Shown in pieces: positions 14,011 to 19,464 of a stretch of 21,726 nt of DNA. This DNA is from CAIXMG01 sp964628065. Its GTDB lineage: Bacteria > Patescibacteriota > Minisyncoccia > Phycocordibacterales > UBA1006. The notes beneath the pieces were generated by a model, which worked only from the letters and a program-made list of their open reading frames with translations, had not been told where the DNA came from and did not search any database. Numbering within the stretch: the stretch's first letter is position 1; the number at the start of each line of letters is the position of its first letter. The position numbers and the translations under genes were made by a program. The stretch is from the NCBI GenBank assembly GCA_964628065.1, contig CAZVLM010000014.1, positions 1-21,726 of the forward strand. Direction: 5' to 3'.

Positions 14011-14436
14011 ATGCTATTTCCAAAAAAAGTAAAACACCGAAAATGGCAGACCGATCGACGCAACCCAAATAAAAAGGTTGTAGCGACTCGAGGTACAAAA
14101 CTTCAGTTCGGGTCATTCGGAATTCGAGCGCTAGAAAGCGAGCGAGTGAAGTCTAACCAGATTGAATCTGCACGAAAAGTAGTTTCTCGAACACTCGGGA
14201 AAGCGGGCAAATACTGGATTCGAATTTTCCCAGATCGACCAATCACAGCGAAAGCTGCCGAAGTAGGTATGGGTAAGGGTAAGGGAGATCCTCAGGGATT
14301 TTGCTTCGAAGTTGAACCAGGTCGAATTTTGTTCGAAGTTGACGGAGTAACAGAAGCAGTTGCGCGCGAAGCTTTGCGCAAGGCTGGATGCAAGTTGCCT
14401 GTTAAGGTTCGAATTATCAGCCGAAACGACATGTAA
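14011..14436 (+). CDS. rplP: Ribosomal protein L16
   Basis: 141 aa. L16 helps place A-site tRNA on the 50S subunit. Seen: MLFPKKVKHRKWQTDRRNPN, FGSFGIRALE, KAGKYWIRIFPDRPITAKAA, GMGKGKGDPQGF with the arginine/glycine loop, and GVTEAVAREALRKAGCKLP. The next gene starts 3 nt after its stop and is S17, whereas L29 is usual here. Confidence 0.97.
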   Translation: MLFPKKVKHRKWQTDRRNPNKKVVATRGTKLQFGSFGIRALESERVKSNQIESARKVVSRTLGKAGKYWIRIFPDRPITAKAAEVGMGKGKGDPQGFCFEVEPGRILFEVDGVTEAVAREALRKAGCKLPVKVRIISRNDM

Positions 14437-14439
14437 TGT

Positions 14440-14697
14440 ATGAAAAAAACAGAAATGAAAGAAGTAAATAAGAAGACATTGCAGGGTGTCGTTGTATCGG
14501 ACAAGATGCAGAAAACCGTCGTGGTTCGCATTGAGCGTTTCGTAAAAGATGCTAAGTACGGAAAGTACCTTAAGATCTCTAAGAAATACAAAGCTCACAA
14601 CGAAGCAAATGACGTAAAGGTCGGAGACAAAGTAACCATTCGCGAATGCAGACCACTTTCAAAGGACAAACACTTTGAGGTAGTTTCAAACGCATAA
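14440..14697 (+). CDS. rpsQ: Ribosomal protein S17
   Basis: 85 aa. An OB-fold protein that binds 16S rRNA. Family sequence: TLQGVVVSDKMQKTVVVRIE, then YGKYLKISKKYKAHNEAN and VGDKVTIRECRPLSKDKHFE. The N-terminal 12 residues (MKKTEMKEVNKK) are a Lys-rich extension and show no similarity to L29, so there is no fused or truncated L29. Confidence 0.96.
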   Translation: MKKTEMKEVNKKTLQGVVVSDKMQKTVVVRIERFVKDAKYGKYLKISKKYKAHNEANDVKVGDKVTIRECRPLSKDKHFEVVSNA

Positions 14698-14701
14698 TTC
14701 T

Positions 14702-15070
14702 ATGATTCAAGTAGGAACAAATGTGAACATTGCGGATAACACTGGTGCTAAAAAAGCGCGAGTGTTCAAGGTACTTGGTGGATCTAAGCGACGATACGCA
14801 TCTCTTGGAGATATTGTCGTGTTGTCTATTAAGTCTGCAGAGCCCCGAAAAGCCGTGAAGAAGAAAGGAGTACACAAGGCAGTGGTAGTTCGATGTAAGA
14901 TGGCATACCGCCGAAAGGACGGTTCATACATCCGATTCGACGACAACGCCGTAGTGATCCTTGAAAAAGATCAGGAACCAAAAGGAGGTCGAATCTTCGG
15001 TCCTATTCCTCGAGAACTCGGGGAGAAAGGTTATCAGAAAATCGTGTCATTGGCACCTGAAGTTCTCTAA
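14702..15070 (+). CDS. rplN: Ribosomal protein L14
   Basis: 122 aa, standard length. L14 lies at the subunit interface. Typical sequence: MIQVGTNVNIADNTGAKKAR, VFKVLGGSKRRYASLGDIVV, SYIRFDDNAVVILEKDQEPK and GRIFGPIPRELGEKGYQKIV. Here the N-terminal Gln-Val pair differs little from consensus (MIQxxT). It follows S17 by 4 nt and precedes L24 by 11 nt. Confidence 0.98.
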   Translation: MIQVGTNVNIADNTGAKKARVFKVLGGSKRRYASLGDIVVLSIKSAEPRKAVKKKGVHKAVVVRCKMAYRRKDGSYIRFDDNAVVILEKDQEPKGGRIFGPIPRELGEKGYQKIVSLAPEVL

Positions 15071-15081
15071 CTTCCAAACAT

Positions 15082-15297
15082 ATGATTAAAAAAGGAGATA
15101 CTGTAATCGTAATCGCTGGATCAGATAAGGGAAAAAAGGGAACCGTAGCACGCGTTTTCCCGAAAACATCAAAGGTGGTTGTGGAAGGGGTGAATCTTAA
15201 AAAGAAGCACCAGAAAGCAAAAACATCTGATGGAGTCGGCAAGATTGTTGATCTAACAAAACCGTTTCACGTTTCAAATGTGAAATTGGCGAAATAA
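15082..15297 (+). CDS. rplX: Ribosomal protein L24, short form
   Basis: 71 aa against about 100 in most bacteria. It has the N-terminal KOW motif (IKKGDTVIVIAGSDKGKKGT) and then VVVEGVNLKKKHQKAK and SNVKL. The missing part is the C-terminal extension after the core, where zinc-finger or tail segments often lie. L24 starts 50S assembly; the core that binds rRNA is kept. Confidence 0.95.
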   Translation: MIKKGDTVIVIAGSDKGKKGTVARVFPKTSKVVVEGVNLKKKHQKAKTSDGVGKIVDLTKPFHVSNVKLAK

Positions 15298-15302
15298 TCT
15301 TT

Positions 15303-15884
15303 ATGGAAACACTAAAGCAAAAACAGGCAGGAGCGTTCGACGCCTTGAAAGGGCCGTTCGGATACAAGAACAAGTTGGCGTCTCCGCACATCCAGAAAGT
15401 TGTCGTATCGGTAGGAACCGGTTCAGGCATGAAGAAGGATCGCAACAAGAATACATTCGTTGTTGACCGAATCACCAAGATCACTGGCCAGAAGCCATCA
15501 GTCAAAGGTGCAAAGCAGTCAATCGCGTCATTCAAAATCCGACAGGGAGACCCAGTAGGAGTTGTGGTTACCCTTCGAGGAGAACGAATGTGGTCATTCT
15601 TGGACAAATTGGTGAACGTGGCATTGCCTCGAACCAAGGACTTCCGAGGAATCACTCGATCTTCAGCTGGAGAACTTGGAAACATGTCAATCGGAATTCG
15701 TGAACATACTATTTTCCCAGAAACATCTGACGAAGAAGTATCAAGCGTATTCGGACTTGCGGTTACTATTGTAACAACAGCAAAAACTCGACCAGAAGGA
15801 CTAGCTTTCTTTGAATATCTTGGATTCCCTCTTAAGAAGGAAGACGAGCACAAGAAGCGAAAGACTCGAAAGCGAGGAAAGTAA
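15303..15884 (+). CDS. rplE: Ribosomal protein L5
   Basis: 193 aa. L5 binds 5S rRNA. Family segments: KVVVSVGTGSG, ITGQKPSVKGAKQSIASFKI, LRGERMWSFLDKLVNVALPR, TKDFRGI and NMSIGIREHTIFPE. The C-terminal end (EDEHKKRKTRKRGK) is a basic extension. Normally S14, S8 and L6 follow; here a strong terminator follows at once, so the spc part of the cluster is not adjacent. Confidence 0.97.
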   Translation: METLKQKQAGAFDALKGPFGYKNKLASPHIQKVVVSVGTGSGMKKDRNKNTFVVDRITKITGQKPSVKGAKQSIASFKIRQGDPVGVVVTLRGERMWSFLDKLVNVALPRTKDFRGITRSSAGELGNMSIGIREHTIFPETSDEEVSSVFGLAVTIVTTAKTRPEGLAFFEYLGFPLKKEDEHKKRKTRKRGK

Positions 15885-15897
15885 TTTCAGGATTGAA

Positions 15898-15937
15898 GTA
15901 ACACAAAAAGCCCCCGAAAGGGTGGTTTTTGTGTTAC
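15898..15937. terminator. Strong terminator after L5, likely bidirectional
   Basis: A perfect 12-bp outer stem (15898-15909 with 15926-15937) and GC-rich inner pairs with one mismatch; runs of A on one side and T on the other suit both directions. Confidence 0.9.
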
Positions 15938-15983
15938 TTAAAACTTAATAAAGAAACATTAAAGAAAATATTGTAATCAATAT

Positions 15984-16011
15984 TTGCATCAAGTTTTTAG
16001 GGCGTTATAAT
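15984..16011 (+). promoter_or_regulatory. Promoter of the small coiled-coil gene
   Basis: TTGCAT at 15984-15989, 16-bp spacer, consensus TATAAT at 16006-16011. Just upstream AATATTG and CAATATT form a perfect 7-bp inverted repeat with a 4-nt gap (15967-15984), a possible operator. Confidence 0.75.
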
Positions 16012-16073
16012 AAGGTAATAAATTGTTGAGGTCGAACGTGAATTATCAGTACTTTAGTAAGAATCACTAAAAT

Positions 16074-16313
16074 ATGAATGGAGTAAAAATTACAGTAGAT
16101 GAATTGGCAATAATGCTCGCGAATTACTTTACTCACCTAGATCATAGGATCAACCAGTTGGAAGATTCTTTGAGGGGTGAAATTAGGGAAGTAAGAGACA
16201 GACTTGATCGAATGGAATCTCGTCATGAGAAGAGGCTGGATAAAGTTGAAGACAGAACCGTAATCCTTAAAAAGGCAGTAGAAAAAGGTTTAGATACAAA
16301 AATCGCCTGGTAG
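16074..16313 (+). CDS. Small coiled-coil protein
   Basis: 79 aa. The first 20 residues (MNGVKITVDELAIMLANYF) may form a short amphipathic helix or a protein-binding motif. The remainder (about 22-75) is a strongly charged heptad-like coiled coil: LDHRINQLEDSLRGEIREVR and DRLDRMESRHEKRLDKVEDR. No signal peptide. Small proteins of this type are common in Patescibacteria and unassigned. The stop codon TAG lies in the loop of its terminator. Confidence 0.75.
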   Translation: MNGVKITVDELAIMLANYFTHLDHRINQLEDSLRGEIREVRDRLDRMESRHEKRLDKVEDRTVILKKAVEKGLDTKIAW

Positions 16314-16322
16314 GCGGTTTTT
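16298..16322 (+). terminator. Terminator overlapping the coiled-coil gene's stop codon
   Basis: AAAAATCGCC (16298-16307) pairs with GGCGGTTTTT (16313-16322) with one wobble; the TAG at 16311-16313 closes the loop. Confidence 0.85.
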
Positions 16323-16334
16323 CTAATAAATCCC

Positions 16335-16362
16335 TTGCAATTTTTATAAAATAGTGTAGAGT
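16335..16362 (+). promoter_or_regulatory. Promoter of rpsL-rpsG
   Basis: TTGCAA at 16335-16340, 16-bp spacer, TAGAGT at 16357-16362. A leader of about 175 nt follows. Confidence 0.65.
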
Positions 16363-16367
16363 GTGCA

Positions 16368-16479
16368 GGTCTTATGTGGCGATCAGGGGTAATCCTTGAG
16401 ACCCATAGCTGGACGGTTTTCCGGGGTGTAAACTCTGAAGAATCAGTTTATACGCAACGAATAGTACTGAGGCGAGTAC
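16368..16479 (+). ncRNA. Structured leader RNA of rpsL-rpsG
   Basis: Three helices in series: GGTCT (16368-16372) with AGACC (16399-16403); GTGTAAACT (16426-16434) with AGTTTATAC (16445-16453), nine pairs with one wobble; and GTACT (16464-16468) with AGTAC (16475-16479). In E. coli S7 represses this operon through an S12-S7 spacer site; here the spacer is only 5 nt, so regulation would have to act elsewhere, and this leader is a candidate. Confidence 0.6.
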
Positions 16480-16544
16480 AAAAGGCAAATTTATACAACC
16501 TTTATTCTCCGCTTCGTGTGCAATTCACTAACTAACTAATATTA

Positions 16545-16964
16545 ATGCCAACAGTAAATCAATTAGTACGAAACCGACGAAAGAAGGTTCAGACTCGTTC
16601 AAAGGCGGTAGCTCTCCGACGAGGGTTCAACTCTCTTGAGAACCACCCAACATCATACCCGTCTCCATTCAAGCGAGGAGTATGTACAAAGGTAACAACA
16701 ACCACTCCTAAGAAACCAAACTCAGCGGTTCGAAAGATTGCTCGAGTTCGATTAACAAACGGAATGGAAGTAACCGCTTATATTCCAGGTATTGGACACA
16801 ATCTCCAGGAACACTCAGTGGTAATGATCCGAGGAGGACGAGTAAAGGACTTGATCGGAGTACGATACACCGTTGTTCGAGGAGTACTCGATGCACAGGG
16901 ACCAGCGAAGCGCGGAACAAGTCGATCGCGTTACGGAGTTAAGAAGCCTAAGGCTGCTAAATAA
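16545..16964 (+). CDS. rpsL: Ribosomal protein S12 with altered streptomycin loop
   Basis: 139 aa. S12 lies at the decoding centre. Core: RGVCTKVTTTTPKKPNSAV with the two Lys at 56-57, LTNGMEVTAYIPGIGHNLQE and RGGRVKDLIGVRY. Lys101 and the methylthiolation-site Asp102 are kept, but the proline after Leu (E. coli Pro91) is Ile104, and the following RYH is RYT. The N-terminal part carries about 13 more residues than E. coli S12 (within RGFNSLENHPTSYP). Start MPTVNQLVR is typical. Confidence 0.97.
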   Translation: MPTVNQLVRNRRKKVQTRSKAVALRRGFNSLENHPTSYPSPFKRGVCTKVTTTTPKKPNSAVRKIARVRLTNGMEVTAYIPGIGHNLQEHSVVMIRGGRVKDLIGVRYTVVRGVLDAQGPAKRGTSRSRYGVKKPKAAK

Positions 16965-16969
16965 TCTAT

Positions 16970-17440
16970 ATGCGAGGAAAAGTAAAAAATCGAAATATTC
17001 CTACTCCTGACTCTGTTTACAATTCTGCCAAGCTCTCAAAGTTCATTAACGTGATCATGTGGGATGGAAAGAAGGAAACAGCTCGAAAGGTGGTTTATGA
17101 CGCTTTCAAAGTGATCAAGGAAAAAACAGAAGTAGAAAACCCATTGGAAGTATTCGACATGGCGCTTAAAAATGCCGGTCCAACAGTAGAAGTGCGATCT
17201 CGACGAATCGGTGGTGCAAACTACCAGGTTCCACGAGACGTTCGACCAGAACGACGACTTGCGCTTGCGACTCGATGGATCATCGAAGCTGCTCGAGCAA
17301 AGAAAGGATCTGCAATGCATATCCGACTTGCTGACGAACTGATTGCTGCTTCGAAAAACGAAGGAACAGCAGTTACGAAGCGAGATAACACCCACAAGAT
17401 GGCAGAAGCCAACAAGGCATTTGCACACTTTACGTGGTAA
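16970..17440 (+). CDS. rpsG: Ribosomal protein S7
   Basis: 156 aa. S7 organises the 3' major domain of 16S rRNA. Family sequence: PTPDSVYNSAKLSKFINVIM, ENPLEVFDMALKNAGPTVEV, RSRRIGGANYQVP, RPERRLALATRWIIEAARAK and TKRDNTHKMAEANKAFAHFT. It follows rpsL by 5 nt. EF-G would normally come next but is 2 kb away beyond a terminator and other genes. Confidence 0.97.
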   Translation: MRGKVKNRNIPTPDSVYNSAKLSKFINVIMWDGKKETARKVVYDAFKVIKEKTEVENPLEVFDMALKNAGPTVEVRSRRIGGANYQVPRDVRPERRLALATRWIIEAARAKKGSAMHIRLADELIAASKNEGTAVTKRDNTHKMAEANKAFAHFTW

Positions 17441-17470
17441 TCAAAAAATCCCGGAAGGGATTTTTTGATT
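17439..17470. terminator. Bidirectional terminator between S7 and the exported protein
   Basis: A perfect 14-bp stem (17439-17452 with 17457-17470), loop GGAA, A run on one side and T run on the other; it serves both converging genes. Confidence 0.95.
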
Positions 17471-17479
17471 GCTTATTTT

Positions 17480-18688
17480 TTACTTGGCAAAGCTGAGGCT
17501 TTGATAAAATTCCAATTCCTTTTGCCTGTCTTCGTTGGTGTAAGCTTCTTGGACAATGCGAACCTTGTCGGGATTCTGGTCGCTCCAATCCTGCTGCAAC
17601 ACAGGATCCATTGTCGAATAATTTTCAGGATACGATCCTTCCTGAATAACTTTATATTCGGATAAGGGCTTATTGGCAACTTTTTCGATAGAGAGCCTGA
17701 TCTGTTCCTGCTCATCTGAAATGGCTTTTTTTGCGATTGCGCGCGCCGCTTCGGGATTCTTTTTTCTGTATTCGATATTGTAGTTCGTAAGAGCGTCTTC
17801 GATTTCCTGTTCTGTGAACGCTGTCCCGGTTCGTGCTCCAGTTAAAATATCGCGATTGTGCGCAAGTACGCTTTTGACGAATCCATAATCCTTGTCATTG
17901 TTGTCGAAAAGGTTGGGAGTTTCAATGTAGTAGGATGCATCAGGTGCAGGTTCGGTTTGAGGGTAAAAAAGTTCATAGCCTTTACTGGTGTACCATTCAT
18001 TCCATTTCCCTTTGACAATAGGCTCAACTTCTTTAGACATGAATTCGTTTGTCTCTTTCCATGCCTTTTCCTGGTCTCCTTTTTCTATACAAAGGAAGTA
18101 TCGATACATGTCGTGGGCCGCATTCATCCAGGCTTGGTCTTTTGGAATGTTAAACTCCTTGAAATGAGGACCGATGAGAAAGCGGTTAATGTTCCAATGC
18201 TTGTCTCCTTGATAATCGACGCCAGCTATTGAAGGGTCGTATTCTGTAAAATCATAATAAGGATTTCCAGTGACTGCATCTTTCTTTACATGATCAGTTT
18301 CATTTTTTGCGTTTATATAATTAGTGAAAAAATCAGTCTCGGTGAGACTCTGCGGAATAGGGGTCTGTGCCTTCATATCCTCTAAGGTTTTATAAGGATT
18401 TTCAGTAGCTCCGAATGAATAACTGACCTTCGCGTCTCCTTCGGGGGTAAAAAAAGCGCTTTTTGGATTATGATAATGTCGGTAGTTGCCGTCTCGTGTC
18501 ACATAGGCTTCCTTAACAAAAGGGTCTTGTTCTCGAGCGTTTCGAACTGAATCTAAGGTTTCAGTAGAAGCTTTTGAAGTAGAGGGTGCTTTTTCTTGGT
18601 TTTGACCAAATGCAGGCATTGCCATAATTACGCTTGCAGTAGCTGCCAGTGCTGCATTTTTAAGTTTTCGGAAAGGGTTTGGTTCCAT
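17480..18688 (-). CDS. Exported protein of unknown function
   Basis: 402 aa from the ATG at 18688. A signal peptide is visible: basic start (MEPNPFRKLK), hydrophobic core (AALAATASVIMAMPA) and a likely cut after AFG near residue 28. The mature protein is hydrophilic, rich in Asn, Asp, Tyr and Glu, with a possible disordered N-terminal part (SSTSKASTETLDS-like). Residues such as WMNAAHDMYRYFL and KWNEWYTSKGYELFYP suggest helices with aromatic faces. I do not recognise the family. The earlier in-frame ATG at 18751 is rejected: it would put 21 residues before the signal peptide, and a TATAAT box lies between the two. Convergent with rpsG across a terminator. Confidence 0.8.
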   Translation of the reverse strand: MEPNPFRKLKNAALAATASVIMAMPAFGQNQEKAPSTSKASTETLDSVRNAREQDPFVKEAYVTRDGNYRHYHNPKSAFFTPEGDAKVSYSFGATENPYKTLEDMKAQTPIPQSLTETDFFTNYINAKNETDHVKKDAVTGNPYYDFTEYDPSIAGVDYQGDKHWNINRFLIGPHFKEFNIPKDQAWMNAAHDMYRYFLCIEKGDQEKAWKETNEFMSKEVEPIVKGKWNEWYTSKGYELFYPQTEPAPDASYYIETPNLFDNNDKDYGFVKSVLAHNRDILTGARTGTAFTEQEIEDALTNYNIEYRKKNPEAARAIAKKAISDEQEQIRLSIEKVANKPLSEYKVIQEGSYPENYSTMDPVLQQDWSDQNPDKVRIVQEAYTNEDRQKELEFYQSLSFAK

Positions 18689-18694
18689 GGGGAT

Positions 18695-18700
18695 ATTATA
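18695..18700 (-). promoter_or_regulatory. -10 box of the exported-protein gene
   Basis: On the minus strand TATAAT ends six nt before the ATG at 18688, so the mRNA would be leaderless. The -35 region is weak. Confidence 0.6.
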
Positions 18701-18761
18701 CACGCTTATAGAGCTTCTAAAAATGAGCAACGTGCCTGTTTGATTTGACAAAGAATTAATG

Positions 18762-18767
18762 TATACT
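18762..18767 (+). promoter_or_regulatory. -10 box of the Doc-like module
   Basis: TATACT ends six nt before the ATG at 18774. A TTGACA at 18745-18750 is only 11 bp away and cannot be its -35; TTTGAT at 18739 is at 17 bp but weak. Confidence 0.5.
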
Positions 18768-18773
18768 CATATC

Positions 18774-18932
18774 ATGAAAATCCTTAAAATGCTTTTTAAG
18801 AAAAAACAAGAAAAGAAAGAAAACATGGCCGTAAGTGTTGAGCAAGTAGCTGAGCGTGCTTTTGAGCAGTACAAAAAAACATATAAGGATCTGGCACGAT
18901 ATGACAGAGGAGAAAAAATTCTTACCAACTAA
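18774..18932 (+). CDS. Small protein, candidate antitoxin of the Doc-like toxin
   Basis: 52 aa. A Lys/Glu-rich N terminus (MKILKMLFKKKQEKKENMA) leads into SVEQVAERAFEQYKKTYKDL and a final ARYDRGEKILTN. No Phd/YefM homology is obvious. It lies directly upstream of and overlaps the Doc-like gene by 32 nt, the position of an antitoxin in a two-gene module. The function is inferred from context only. Its -10 box lies six nt before the ATG. Confidence 0.6.
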   Translation: MKILKMLFKKKQEKKENMAVSVEQVAERAFEQYKKTYKDLARYDRGEKILTN

Positions 18933-19344
18933 ATACTACCTGAATGTAGAGTTAGTGAAAGTCGTGTATAACGTCTTTTTCATACGTTTTAAGGAATTTG
19001 GTGAGCCAATTCCTCATTGGGACTATGTAAATAAGGAAAGTATTAAACACCTCGTAACAATTCCAAAAACAGCCGTTTTTGGGCACAATTTATATCCATC
19101 AATAGAGGATAAAGCAGCTGCAATATTTTATCATATAAATAAAGGGCATATTTTTCCGAATGGGAATAAAAGACTTTCAATTGCTTGTGCGGTAGTTTTT
19201 CTAGGTATTAATGAATACGAATTAACAATTCCCCAAGATGCAATGACAAGAAAAGCCCTAGATGTTGCACAATCAGATCCATCAAATTCAGAAGAAGTAA
19301 GGCGACAGCTGGCCGCCTGGTTTCGAGAGGGTTTGAAGCATTAG
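18901..19344 (+). CDS. Doc (death-on-curing) family toxin, Fic fold
   Basis: 147 aa from the ATG at 18901 (MTEEKKFLPTKY). The Fic/Doc motif is seen at residues 83-91 as HIFPNGNKR; the His and the NKR end fit Doc, with Asn in place of the acidic residue. Other Doc-like parts: IPKTAVFGHNLYPSIEDKAA, then AAIFYHINKGHIF and ACAVVFLGINEYEL. Doc of phage P1 phosphorylates EF-Tu at a C-terminal threonine and stops translation. The gene overlaps a 52-aa upstream ORF and lies 120 nt before fusA. A GTG at 18856 would add 15 unlikely residues. Confidence 0.88.
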   Translation: MTEEKKFLPTKYYLNVELVKVVYNVFFIRFKEFGEPIPHWDYVNKESIKHLVTIPKTAVFGHNLYPSIEDKAAAIFYHINKGHIFPNGNKRLSIACAVVFLGINEYELTIPQDAMTRKALDVAQSDPSNSEEVRRQLAAWFREGLKH

Positions 19345-19350
19345 AATTTG

Positions 19351-19370
19351 GCCTTAAAGGGGCTTTTTTC
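19351..19370 (+). terminator. Possible weak terminator after the Doc-like gene
   Basis: GGCC and GGGGC around 19350-19364 can form only a short stem, but a run of T follows. Confidence 0.4.
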
Positions 19371-19382
19371 TTACGAATTTCC

Positions 19383-19411
19383 TTGCAAAAAGAGCGTTTT
19401 CAGGTTATAGT
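19383..19411 (+). promoter_or_regulatory. Promoter of fusA
   Basis: TTGCAA at 19383-19388, 17-bp spacer, TATAGT at 19406-19411, leader of about 45 nt to the ATG at 19465. Confidence 0.85.
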
Positions 19412-19464
19412 ACCTGTCTTATTAGAGATTTTCAGGACCCTATATTATTACTTAAATTATACTT

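Noticed and set aside
14440..14475. L29 remnant fused to the start of S17
   Set aside because: The first 12 residues are only a Lys-rich extension without L29 pattern.
17842..18232. Open frames overlapping the exported-protein gene in other frames
   Set aside because: Shadows of the minus-strand gene; no start signals and no family-like sequence.
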